Below are positions 1 through 6,527 of a DNA stretch of 15,048 nt, one piece after another (within the stretch, counting starts at the first letter, position 1; every line of letters starts with the position of its first letter). The notes under the pieces were generated by a model. The model made no database searches, was not told the DNA's origin, and saw only the letters and a program-made list of their open reading frames with translations. Source of the DNA: Syntrophaceae bacterium CG2_30_49_12 (GTDB lineage Bacteria; Desulfobacterota; Syntrophia; Syntrophales; CG2-30-49-12); contig MNZP01000057.1 of NCBI GenBank assembly GCA_001873675.1, forward strand, positions 922 to 15,969. The letters are read 5' to 3'. A program made the translations under genes and the position numbers.

Positions 1-1110
1 GGGAAACAGGTCTTTGACCGGCATAGGGTAGTCCTGATACCCGATCATTTTACACCCAACAAAGATATCGCTTCAGCCCAGCAGTGCAAGATCCTTAGAA
101 ACTTTGCGAAAGAGCAGGAAATTACCCACTACTACGAGATCGGCGAGGTCGGTATTGAACATGCCCTCCTCCCCGAACAGGGCATCGTCCTGCCCGGCGA
201 TCTGGTCATCGGCGCGGACAGCCATACCTGCACCTACGGCGCTCTGGGGGCCTTCGCCACCGGTATCGGCAGCACCGATCTGGCCGGGGCCATGATGACC
301 GGTGAAGCCTGGTTCAAGGTCCCGGAAACGATGAATATCATCTTTTACGGCCACCCCGGTAAATGGGTTTCCGGTAAGGATTTGATCCTGCATCTCATCG
401 GCTTGATCGGGGTGGACGGGGCACTGTACCGGGCCATGGAGTTTACCGGCGAGACTGTTGAAAAGTTAGGGATGGCGGATAGATTCGCCATTGCCAACAT
501 GGTTATCGAGGCGGGGGCAAAAAACGGGATATTTATTCCCGATGAGATGACGAAAGAGTATGTGAAAAGCAGGGCAAAACGGCCATATACCTTCTATTCT
601 TCCGACCCTGACGCCGCTTACTCCGAGGTTATGGAAATTGATGCCGGTAAAATCGAACCACAGGTCGCCTTTCCCCATTTACCTTCAAATGTAAAAGGTA
701 TCAGCAAAGTAGGGGATGTTAAGATAGACCAGGTGGTCATCGGCTCCTGCACCAACGGCAGGATCGAGGACCTGCGGGTTGCCGCCGGCATCTTGAAAGG
801 CAGGAGGGTGGCGCCCTATGTCCGGTTGATCATCATACCCGCCACACAGGAAATTTACAGGACCGCCCTGAGAGAGGGGCTTTTCGAGATATTTCTCGAT
901 GCCAGGGCCGTTATCAGCCCCCCGACCTGCGGTCCCTGCCTGGGCGGATACATGGGAATACTTGCCGATGGCGAAAGGGCCGTCGCCACCACGAACCGAA
1001 ACTTTGTCGGGCGCATGGGACATCCGGGAAGCGAAGTATATCTGGCCAATCCGTCTGTTGCCGCGGCTTCAGCCATCTTGGGAAGAATTGCCGGCCCTGA
1101 CGAATTATAA
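1..1110 (+). CDS. leuC: 3-isopropylmalate dehydratase large subunit (5' partial)
   Basis: Large subunit of isopropylmalate isomerase, which with LeuD interconverts 2- and 3-isopropylmalate in cytoplasmic leucine synthesis using a [4Fe-4S] cluster. The frame is open from base 1, so the start lies outside the window; 369 residues are visible. The family's short type is about 419 residues, so roughly 50 are missing. Visible motifs are PDHFTPNKD near the left edge, the aconitase-family stretch GADSHTCTYGALGAF, and the three cluster cysteines, one in GSCTNG (codon 748-750) and two in PPTCGPCLGG. The size and the partner LeuD (163 residues) fit the short archaeal/delta-type enzyme rather than the E. 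coli type. Homoaconitase-like function is the main alternative, but the adjacent leuB argues for leucine synthesis. Confidence 0.95.
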   Translation, partial: GKQVFDRHRVVLIPDHFTPNKDIASAQQCKILRNFAKEQEITHYYEIGEVGIEHALLPEQGIVLPGDLVIGADSHTCTYGALGAFATGIGSTDLAGAMMTGEAWFKVPETMNIIFYGHPGKWVSGKDLILHLIGLIGVDGALYRAMEFTGETVEKLGMADRFAIANMVIEAGAKNGIFIPDEMTKEYVKSRAKRPYTFYSSDPDAAYSEVMEIDAGKIEPQVAFPHLPSNVKGISKVGDVKIDQVVIGSCTNGRIEDLRVAAGILKGRRVAPYVRLIIIPATQEIYRTALREGLFEIFLDARAVISPPTCGPCLGGYMGILADGERAVATTNRNFVGRMGHPGSEVYLANPSVAAASAILGRIAGPDEL

Positions 1111-1130
1111 AATAAGGAAGGCCTGATGTC

Positions 1131-1622
1131 ATGAAATTCAAGGGAAGAGTCTGGAAGTTCGGAGACAATATAGACACCGATGCGATTATTCCGGCCCGCT
1201 ATTTGAATACATCTGCTCCTGAGATACTTGCCATTCACTGTATGGAGGATGCCGACCCCGGATTCGCGAAAAAGGTCAAAAGGGGTGACATTATCGTAGC
1301 GGGGAAGAATTTTGGCTGCGGGTCTTCGAGGGAACATGCACCCATCGCCATCAAGGCGGCAGGGGTTTCCTGCATCATCGCCAAAAGCTTTGCCCGGATA
1401 TTTTACAGAAACGCATTCAATATGGGTCTGCCGATCTTCGAGTGCCTTGATTTGTGGGAGCGGGTTTCAGAAGGTGAACGAATCGAGGTGGACGGAGAGG
1501 CGGGATTTATTGTTGTTATGAACTCTAATACAGAGCCGTTCCGTATTCATCCCATCCCGCCGTTTATGCAGGAACTCATCAGGGACGGCGGCCTGATGAA
1601 ACATCTGTCGAAGAAAGGTTAG
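1131..1622 (+). CDS. leuD: 3-isopropylmalate dehydratase small subunit
   Basis: Small (swivel-domain) subunit that completes the substrate pocket of LeuC in isopropylmalate isomerase. The 163-residue length is typical of the short LeuD type. Near the N terminus it has the family pattern GDNIDTDAIIPARYL, and further on the substrate-binding loop GCGSSREHAP. The ATG at 1131 is preceded by an AAGGAAGG ribosome binding site at about 1114-1121 and lies 20 bases after the leuC stop, so the two are surely co-transcribed and made in step. The leuB start is 14 bases downstream of its stop. Nothing unusual is seen. Confidence 0.95.
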   Translation: MKFKGRVWKFGDNIDTDAIIPARYLNTSAPEILAIHCMEDADPGFAKKVKRGDIIVAGKNFGCGSSREHAPIAIKAAGVSCIIAKSFARIFYRNAFNMGLPIFECLDLWERVSEGERIEVDGEAGFIVVMNSNTEPFRIHPIPPFMQELIRDGGLMKHLSKKG

Positions 1623-1636
1623 GGTAGAAAGTAGAG

Positions 1637-2734
1637 ATGGAAGAGAAGAAGTATAAGATTGCCGTATTTCCCGGTGATGGAATCGGCCCGGAGATCATCA
1701 GGGAAGCCCTGAAGGTCATCCGGGTGATTTCCGAGTCCTCAGGGGTGACCTTTGAGATCGAAAAGGGGCTGGTAGGCGGCGGCGCGTGCGATCAGCATGG
1801 AGAGCCCCTTCCCGAGAAAAGCCTGAGCATGGCCTTAGGAAGTGATGCTGTTCTCCTCGGCGCCGTGGGAGGGCCGAAGTGGGAGTCTTTACCCCACCAT
1901 TTAAAGCCGGAAAGGGCCCTCCTGGGGTTGAGGAAAAGACTGGGGCTTTTCGCCAATTTAAGACCTGTTGTAGCATTTAAGGAGTTGTTAGATGCCTCAC
2001 CGCTGAAATCCAACGTCATCAATGACATTGATATCATGATTATCCGGGAACTGACAGGCGATGCCTACTTTGGTCAACCCCGGGGGATCATCATGGAAAA
2101 AGGCTTAAGAATCGGAATCAACACGATTATTTACTCTGAAGAAGAGATCAGGAGGATCGTCAGGGTTGCCTTTGAAGCCGCCATAAAACGCCGGAAAAGT
2201 CTTGTTTCTGTAGATAAGGCCAATGTCCTGGAGAGCTCCCAGCTCTGGAGAGATGTGGCAACCGAGGTTGGCCATGACTTCCCCGATGTGGAACTGAGAC
2301 ATATGTACGTGGACAATTGCGCCATGCAGTTGATCTGGCGTCCCTCCCAGTTTGACGTGATCGTAACCGGCAACATGTTCGGCGACATCTTAAGCGATGA
2401 GGCCTCCATGCTGACCGGCTCCATCGGGATGCTTCCCTCCGCAAGCCTGGGGCAGAAGACGGCCATGTATGAGCCGATCCACGGATCCGCCCCGGATATT
2501 GCCGGCCGGAATATCGCCAATCCCCTGGCCACTATCCTATCCGTGGCCATGATGCTCCGGTATTCATTTGGAATGTTAAGAGAAGCAAAGATCATCGAAG
2601 ATGCCATCAGGGCGGTGCTAAAAGACGGCTTCCGGACAGGGGATATCTACCGGGAAGGCACACTTCTTGTGGGTACCGAAGAAATGGGAAACGAGATAGT
2701 AAAAAAGCTCAAGGCATTGCTTAAACCGGTGTGA
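1637..2734 (+). CDS. leuB: 3-isopropylmalate dehydrogenase
   Basis: NAD-dependent oxidative decarboxylation of 3-isopropylmalate to 2-oxoisocaproate precursor, the third step of leucine synthesis, cytoplasmic. The 365 residues match the family length. Visible are FPGDGIGPEI (11-20), substrate arginines in ANLRP (R109) and IIRELTG (R137), catalytic Tyr144 in DAYFGQPRG, catalytic Lys194 in VDKANVLESS, and the metal-binding/family signature NMFGDILSDEASML (about 246-259). Tartrate dehydrogenase-type relatives are possible in principle, but the leuCD context and motif set support LeuB. It is the last leu gene in this orientation: the next gene is on the opposite strand. No clear terminator for the plus strand follows it. 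Confidence 0.96.
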   Translation: MEEKKYKIAVFPGDGIGPEIIREALKVIRVISESSGVTFEIEKGLVGGGACDQHGEPLPEKSLSMALGSDAVLLGAVGGPKWESLPHHLKPERALLGLRKRLGLFANLRPVVAFKELLDASPLKSNVINDIDIMIIRELTGDAYFGQPRGIIMEKGLRIGINTIIYSEEEIRRIVRVAFEAAIKRRKSLVSVDKANVLESSQLWRDVATEVGHDFPDVELRHMYVDNCAMQLIWRPSQFDVIVTGNMFGDILSDEASMLTGSIGMLPSASLGQKTAMYEPIHGSAPDIAGRNIANPLATILSVAMMLRYSFGMLREAKIIEDAIRAVLKDGFRTGDIYREGTLLVGTEEMGNEIVKKLKALLKPV

Positions 2735-2741
2735 AGGAGGC

Positions 2742-2777
2742 AAAGAAACGGGGCACGAAGATAATCCCCGTACCCCG
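2742..2777 (-). terminator. intrinsic terminator of the exported KKAA-repeat gene
   Basis: Read on the minus strand, CGGGGTACG (2777-2769) pairs with CGTGCCCCG (2757-2749) over nine positions, including one G-U pair, around an 11-base loop. It is followed by TTTCTTT (2748-2742). It lies about 30 bases past the stop codon of the 2806-3282 gene. Read on the plus strand the same arms have a C-A mismatch and no T tract follows, so it should mainly serve the minus-strand gene. Confidence 0.7.
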
Positions 2778-2805
2778 AAAGAGGTTCACCAATCTCAAGC
2801 AAAAG

Positions 2806-3282
2806 TTACTTCGTAGCAGGAGCTGCCTTTTCTTCAGCAGGCTTTGCTTCTTTTGCAGCAGCCTTCTTAGCAGCCTTCTTAGCAGCCTTCTTAGCAGCCT
2901 TCTTGGTTACTTTCGTGGCTACATTTTTGTCATCTTTTGTCACGTAGCTGACTGTCACTTTATCGCCTACCTCGATCTTTGGACAGTTCTTCTCTAACTT
3001 AGTGGCGAAGATTTGGCTCCAGGGCGTCTGGGTTTTTCCCACCTTTACCGGACATGTCTTCTCTAAGACGACTTCCATGACCTCTGTTTTTCCCTTTACG
3101 GTGCGCTCGATCTTCAGCATCGTTTCGGTGATCTCTGTGACTTTTCCCGTGGCGCTCATCGTGGTCTCTTTAGCAACTTCTTTAGCCGCGGCAGCCGGCC
3201 CCATCTTGGTTGCCTCAGCCGCAAATACCGAGCCACAGAAGAGGAAAGACAATGCTACAAACAACACTAAAAAACGTTTCAT
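2806..3282 (-). CDS. small exported Lys/Ala-rich protein, function unknown
   Basis: 158-residue protein I do not recognise as a named family. Residues 1-21 form a clear Sec signal peptide: MKR, a hydrophobic core, and a cut likely after VFA. FLFC is not a good lipobox because the residue before Cys is Phe. The middle (about 45-125) alternates beta-prone segments (GKVTEITETMLKIERTVKGK, VGDKVTVSYV) like a small beta-barrel, with two cysteines (77, 100). The C terminus (about 127-158) is almost all Lys, Ala, Glu and Pro, with four KKAA units resembling histone H1-type tails. Start choice is firm: AAAAGGAGGT ends 8 bases before the ATG. It has its own sigma-54-type promoter and terminator, so it is probably a regulated, strongly translated single-gene unit. 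Binding of an acidic polymer in the envelope is only a guess. Confidence 0.88.
   Translation of the reverse strand: MKRFLVLFVALSFLFCGSVFAAEATKMGPAAAAKEVAKETTMSATGKVTEITETMLKIERTVKGKTEVMEVVLEKTCPVKVGKTQTPWSQIFATKLEKNCPKIEVGDKVTVSYVTKDDKNVATKVTKKAAKKAAKKAAKKAAAKEAKPAEEKAAPATK
2857..2904. repeat. four perfect tandem copies of a 12 bp unit
   Basis: AGCAGCCTTCTT occurs four times with no mismatch at 2857-2868, 2869-2880, 2881-2892 and 2893-2904. On the coding (minus) strand each unit is AAGAAGGCTGCT, encoding Lys-Lys-Ala-Ala. Perfect identity at DNA level, including third codon positions, points to recent expansion or slippage. Copy number probably varies between strains. Confidence 0.97.
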
Positions 3283-3290
3283 CTTAAACT

Positions 3291-3300
3291 ACCTCCTTTT
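3291..3300 (-). promoter_or_regulatory. near-perfect Shine-Dalgarno site
   Basis: The minus strand reads AAAAGGAGGT, an almost full match to the 16S rRNA tail, 8 bases upstream of the ATG at 3282. It fixes the start of the exported KKAA-repeat protein and predicts strong translation. Confidence 0.9.
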
Positions 3301-3321
3301 TAAATTTATTTAAGTTTAACA

Positions 3322-3337
3322 AGCAATTGGTATGCCA
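3322..3337 (-). promoter_or_regulatory. sigma-54 (RpoN) -24/-12 promoter
   Basis: The minus strand reads TGGCATACCAATTGCT, which fits the RpoN consensus TGGCAYRNNNNTTGCW at every fixed position. The -24 GG is the complement of 3335-3336 and the -12 GC that of 3323-3324, with the required 10-base spacing between them. Transcription would start near 3311, giving a leader of about 29 bases that contains the strong ribosome binding site. A sigma-54 promoter needs an enhancer-binding ATPase bound upstream; the inverted repeats at 3374-3406 and 3421-3484 are candidate sites. The match is seen in sequence; use in vivo is inferred. Confidence 0.8.
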
Positions 3338-3373
3338 AAGTATGACCGATATGGAGATTAATCTATTAACAAT

Positions 3374-3406
3374 GCGGAAATACGAGATAAAAAATTATCG
3401 TTCCGC
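3374..3406. repeat. imperfect inverted repeat upstream of the sigma-54 promoter
   Basis: GCGGA (3374-3378) pairs with TCCGC (3402-3406). Inside, ACGA-G-ATAA pairs with TTATCGT around an AAAA centre, with small bulges (AAT and G) on the left arm. The centre is near 3391, about 80 bases upstream of the predicted sigma-54 start, which is within the usual range for an activator site. The palindrome is seen; the regulatory role is inferred. Confidence 0.5.
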
Positions 3407-3420
3407 TAAAAAAATAAAAA

Positions 3421-3484
3421 CCGGTGGGGAAAGATGGAGAATTGCTCCTCAGATGATGGGGAATTTTTCATCTTTTAACCCCGG
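3421..3484. repeat. long imperfect inverted repeat in the 3283-3608 spacer
   Basis: AAAGATGGAGAATT (3430-3443) can pair with AATTTTTCATCTTT (3462-3475) over 14 positions, counting two G-T(U) pairs. Outer CCGG ends (3421-3424, 3481-3484) extend it with an internal mismatch, and CTCC/GGGG can pair inside the loop. Spared wobble pairs suggest selection for an RNA structure in plus-strand orientation, perhaps a leader or small RNA before 3609. A regulator site or a miniature repeat element would also fit. Confidence 0.5.
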
Positions 3485-3487
3485 GAC

Positions 3488-3528
3488 ACAACCATCTGCA
3501 TCAGTCTCCGGCAATGGATTCTGGTTGT
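3488..3528. repeat. 7 bp inverted repeat with long loop
   Basis: ACAACCA (3488-3494) is the perfect reverse complement of TGGTTGT (3522-3528), separated by 27 bases. It lies in the gene-free spacer upstream of the gene at 3609. It is short enough to be chance. The remainder of 3283-3608 is AT-rich and shows no credible coding frame. Confidence 0.35.
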
Positions 3529-3537
3529 AATTTCCAT

Positions 3538-3566
3538 TTGAATTTTCGTATGAAATAGTCTATGGA
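3538..3566 (+). promoter_or_regulatory. weak sigma-70-like promoter candidate
   Basis: TTGAAT (3538-3543) and TATGGA (3561-3566) are 17 bases apart and would start transcription about 35 bases before the ATG at 3609. Both boxes are only partial matches, so this is a low-confidence proposal for the glyoxalase II-like gene. Confidence 0.25.
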
Positions 3567-3608
3567 GGAACTTCTTGGTCATCATAAATAAAAACAGGCC
3601 GATTTTTT

Positions 3609-4310
3609 ATGCTGCAAGTTAAACAATTTCGCTACGCGGTGGACAACCTGGGTTACCTGATTTACGGAGAGAGCTGTGCCTTGGTAATTGATGGCGGTGC
3701 TTCCGAACAGATACTCTCTTTCATAAAGACCATGGGGCTGAATCTGCTGCTTGTGACTAATACCCATGCTCATCACGATCACACGACGGGGAATAGAGAC
3801 CTGATCGAGAGGACAAAGGCCAGGCTCTTAACATACAGGGACCTGCCGGACAACAGCGGGATTGAACTCGAAAGCCACAGGATTCATATCTACCATACGC
3901 CGGGGCACTCCCATGATTCTATATGTTTTCATGTAGATAACATCCTGATCACGGGGGATACATTTTTTAACGGCACGATCGGAAACTGTTTCACCGGCGA
4001 CATCATGGCGTTTTATCTTTCCATCAAGAGGATCATGAGTCTGCCCCAAGGTACCATTATTTACGCAGGTCATGATTATCTGAAAGATGCGATGTCCTTT
4101 GCCAGACGTCTCGAACCGGATAACAGGGATATTGATATTTTTCTGAGGACCTATGATCAAGGCCATGTGTGCTCTACCCTGAAAGATGAGATGAAGGTCA
4201 ATCCGTATCTCCGCTTCAACGACAAAAAGATGATTGCCCTTCTCAAAAAAATGGGACTCCCCTGGGAAACTGAATGGGAAAGATGGCAGTCCCTGATGAC
4301 CCTGGAGTAA
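3609..4310 (+). CDS. glyoxalase II-like metallo-beta-lactamase-fold hydrolase
   Basis: 233-residue cytoplasmic hydrolase of the metallo-beta-lactamase fold. The full two-metal ligand set is visible: HxHxDH in THAHHDH (His53, His55, Asp57, His58), His100 in TPGHSHD, Asp117 in TGDTFF, and His155 in YAGHDY. AGHDY...RRLEPDN and the late NPYLRFND resemble the C-terminal substrate region of hydroxyacylglutathione hydrolase (glyoxalase II), so thioester hydrolysis is the best guess. The protein is somewhat shorter than classical glyoxalase II (about 250-260). The thiol substrate is unknown, since glutathione use cannot be assumed here. It has no signal peptide. The ATG at 3609 has only a poor AGG before it, suggesting modest translation. 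It is a single gene ending 5 bases from the convergent gene's stop. Confidence 0.85.
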   Translation: MLQVKQFRYAVDNLGYLIYGESCALVIDGGASEQILSFIKTMGLNLLLVTNTHAHHDHTTGNRDLIERTKARLLTYRDLPDNSGIELESHRIHIYHTPGHSHDSICFHVDNILITGDTFFNGTIGNCFTGDIMAFYLSIKRIMSLPQGTIIYAGHDYLKDAMSFARRLEPDNRDIDIFLRTYDQGHVCSTLKDEMKVNPYLRFNDKKMIALLKKMGLPWETEWERWQSLMTLE

Positions 4311-4315
4311 CGGCC

Positions 4316-5332
4316 TCAAACTTCAAACATCTTCGCAAATTGCCATTTCTTTCTGATTTTCCAGTTTTCCCTATGATAGGCATAACTTGCCAGCAAGGGT
4401 AATGCGGAGGTTGCCTCGGCATAAACCATCTGTTCACAGGCCATATCCACCTTCCCCCACGAGGTCGCTTCCCTCAGCGTAGAACTGGAACACGCCCCGT
4501 CCCTCACATCGGCAACGGTAATCTGCACCGCATACTTATGCGGGGGAACCTGCCTTCCCAGTATCTCAGCGCAGATCACTGTATCCTGGGCGAAATTTTT
4601 TGGCGCTCCCCCTCCGATGATAAGAAGTCCTGTTGTTTCGGCCTTTATCTTGATCATGGTTAACTCTTTGAAATCCTTCACAGAATCAATGGAGACATGC
4701 TCATGTGGATGTTGATGCTGATGCAGGACAAGACCAAAACCGGCGCTGCTGTCGGAAAAAGCGGGGCAGAAGATCGGTACATCATGTTCATAGGCCGCCT
4801 GAACAAGGGAATCCTTTTTTCTTGCGTGGGCCGTCAGGTATCGCCCCATCTCCCGGATGAACTCCCGGGAAGAATAGGGCCGGGGGGGCAGGGTGTCGGC
4901 GATATCCATGATCGTCCTGTCACAGACCTGGAGTTCATCTTCATCAATGAAGGTATCGTAGATCCTGTCTATATACAGGCTTCTCAATAACAGGTCATCC
5001 ACAGAGGAGGCGCCCTGGTAGTGTCGGAATCCAAGCGCCTCGAAAAAATCCATATCTACAATCGTGGCGCCGGTAGCGACAATCACATCCACCATATTGT
5101 ACCTTACAAGATCAGAATAAATCCGCATGCAACCACCGGCGCTTGTACTGCCGGCTATGGTCAGTATGATGGCACAATCCTTATCCCTAAGCATTTTGTC
5201 GTATATTTCCGAGGCCATGGCAAGATCCCTTGCCGTGAAGGACATTCCCCTCATGGCCCGAATGATATCCACAGTATTGATAGATGTTATATCAATGTGT
5301 TCAACCGGCGTCTTCAGATATTCCTTCTTCAT
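4316..5332 (-). CDS. deoxyhypusine synthase-like family protein
   Basis: 338-residue NAD-binding enzyme of the deoxyhypusine synthase fold. Archaeal and eukaryotic members move the aminobutyl group of spermidine to a lysine of eIF5A, which bacteria lack. Related bacterial proteins include homospermidine synthases and many of unknown role. Seen here are AGSTSAGG (60-67), GATIVDMDFFEALG (88-101), GGGAPKNF (240-247), and SWGK (291-294), whose Lys294 matches the catalytic lysine of true deoxyhypusine synthase. An unusual His-rich run HQHQHPHEH occupies 204-212. The ATG overlaps the argD stop (ATGA), with GGAGG at 5337-5341, so the two are translationally coupled. That context suggests a product of ornithine/arginine-derived amines. 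Family assignment is firm; the substrate is not known. Confidence 0.87.
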   Translation of the reverse strand: MKKEYLKTPVEHIDITSINTVDIIRAMRGMSFTARDLAMASEIYDKMLRDKDCAIILTIAGSTSAGGCMRIYSDLVRYNMVDVIVATGATIVDMDFFEALGFRHYQGASSVDDLLLRSLYIDRIYDTFIDEDELQVCDRTIMDIADTLPPRPYSSREFIREMGRYLTAHARKKDSLVQAAYEHDVPIFCPAFSDSSAGFGLVLHQHQHPHEHVSIDSVKDFKELTMIKIKAETTGLLIIGGGAPKNFAQDTVICAEILGRQVPPHKYAVQITVADVRDGACSSSTLREATSWGKVDMACEQMVYAEATSALPLLASYAYHRENWKIRKKWQFAKMFEV

Positions 5333-6519
5333 CCGCCCTCCATTACCCCGTCCAGGACATCAATTGCCCGATCAACATCCGATTCTGTGATGATCAGCGG
5401 GGGAACAAAACGGAGAATACTACCACCAATACAGTTGATCAACACCCCCTTATCCATGCACTTCCTTACGATCTCATCGCCACCCGTGGCCAGTTCCAGC
5501 CCGATGATCAGGCCTTTCCCCCTCACTTCTCTAATTACACTGTGTCTTGACCTGAGTTCCTCCAGTCTCTTGAGGAAATATGCCCCCATCTTTTTACAAT
5601 TCTCCAGGATGCCGTCACTTAAGATGGTTTCCCCTGATGCGAGGGCCGCCGCCATCGCCAGGGGGTTTCCGCCAAAGGTTGAGGCATGGCTGCCCGGCGT
5701 AAAGGCAGAGGCAATTCTATCCCTTGTCAGCATCGCCCCCACAGGAAAACCGTTTCCCAAAGCCTTGGCCAGGGTCATAATGTCCGGCCTCACGCCATAA
5801 TCCTCATAAGCAAAGAAACTCCCCGTCCTTCCCATCCCCACCTGTACCTCGTCAAGGATCATCAGGATTTCCCGATCGTCACAGATCTTTCTGACTCCCC
5901 AGAGGTAACCATCATCGGGAATCCTCACACCCCCCTCACCCTGAATGGGCTCCAGCATTATCCCGCAGGTCTTATCCGTAATGGCATCCTTTAGGGCAGA
6001 AAGGTCATTAAAGGGGACTTGCTTGAATCCTTCCGGCAGAGGGGCAAAACCGACCTGAAACTTTTCCTGTCCCGTCGCTGTCACCGTGGCGAGGGTGCGC
6101 CCGTGGAAGGAATCCTTCATGGTGATCAATTCATACCTGTCTCCTGCCATGTTCTCATGGGCATACTTGCGGGCAAGCTTAATTGCCGCCTCATTGGCCT
6201 CTGCGCCGCTGTTGCAGAAGAAGACCTTATCAGCGAAGGAGTTTTCCACGAGAAACCCGGCAAAATGTATCTGCGGCTCAATATAGTAAAGATTGGAAAC
6301 ATGGGTGAGGATTTCCGCCTGTTTTTTAATCGCCGCCGCTACCCTCGGATGGGAATGACCGAGGCTGCAAACGGCAATCCCGGCCACGAAATCGAGATAC
6401 TCCCTCCCCTCGCTGTCCCAGACCTTAACACCGGAACCTCTCACCAGCACAATGGGGAAACGCTTGTACGTCCCCATGATCGTTTTATCCGCCAGGGCCA
6501 GCAATTCTTCTGTTGTCAT
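5329..6519 (-). CDS. argD: acetylornithine aminotransferase
   Basis: Class III PLP aminotransferase converting N-acetylglutamate semialdehyde to N-acetylornithine, cytoplasmic. With the start chosen here it has 396 residues, the normal length, and begins MTTEELLALADK as relatives do. Visible are GIAVCSLGHSHP, the phosphate-binding NSGAEANEAAIKLAR (about 103-117), LDEVQVGMGRTG, and the PLP lysine in LAKALGNGFP (about Lys252). The same frame can be opened by a GTG at 6576 that overlaps the argB stop, but the extra 19 residues would be encoded largely by a heptamer repeat. AAGGA lies at good spacing before the ATG at 6519; ATG 6525 is a close alternative. Succinyl-diaminopimelate or GABA aminotransferase activity is possible as a side role. 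It follows argB and overlaps the next gene by 4 bases. Confidence 0.93.
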   Translation of the reverse strand: MTTEELLALADKTIMGTYKRFPIVLVRGSGVKVWDSEGREYLDFVAGIAVCSLGHSHPRVAAAIKKQAEILTHVSNLYYIEPQIHFAGFLVENSFADKVFFCNSGAEANEAAIKLARKYAHENMAGDRYELITMKDSFHGRTLATVTATGQEKFQVGFAPLPEGFKQVPFNDLSALKDAITDKTCGIMLEPIQGEGGVRIPDDGYLWGVRKICDDREILMILDEVQVGMGRTGSFFAYEDYGVRPDIMTLAKALGNGFPVGAMLTRDRIASAFTPGSHASTFGGNPLAMAAALASGETILSDGILENCKKMGAYFLKRLEELRSRHSVIREVRGKGLIIGLELATGGDEIVRKCMDKGVLINCIGGSILRFVPPLIITESDVDRAIDVLDGVMEGG

Positions 6520-6527
6520 TTTCATCC

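Noticed and set aside
855..1337. 160-codon minus-strand frame across the leuC-leuD junction
   Set aside because: Antisense to two certain genes; composition is that of a shadow frame.
2749..2777. The same hairpin as terminator of the leu operon on the plus strand
   Set aside because: In that direction the stem has a C-A mismatch and no T tract follows; it fits the minus-strand gene much better.
2731..2997. 88-codon plus-strand frame starting with GTG at the leuB stop, with GAAGGAGG nearby
   Set aside because: The start sits in the Shine-Dalgarno-like run itself, and the rest is antisense to the exported KKAA gene, including its repeat (read as SSLLS-type repeats).
2806..3282. Lipoprotein assignment for the exported KKAA protein
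   Set aside because: The only early cysteine is in FLFC, where Phe before Cys does not fit a lipobox; a normal signal-peptidase I site (VFA) follows.
3327..3530. 67-codon plus-strand frame in the 3283-3608 spacer
   Set aside because: It would start with TTG inside the sigma-54 promoter, has no ribosome binding site and runs through both inverted repeats.
5021..5800. 259-codon plus-strand open frame opposite argD and the deoxyhypusine-synthase-like gene
   Set aside because: It lies antisense across the junction of two well-supported genes, has low-complexity Ser/Pro-rich content and no recognisable motifs.
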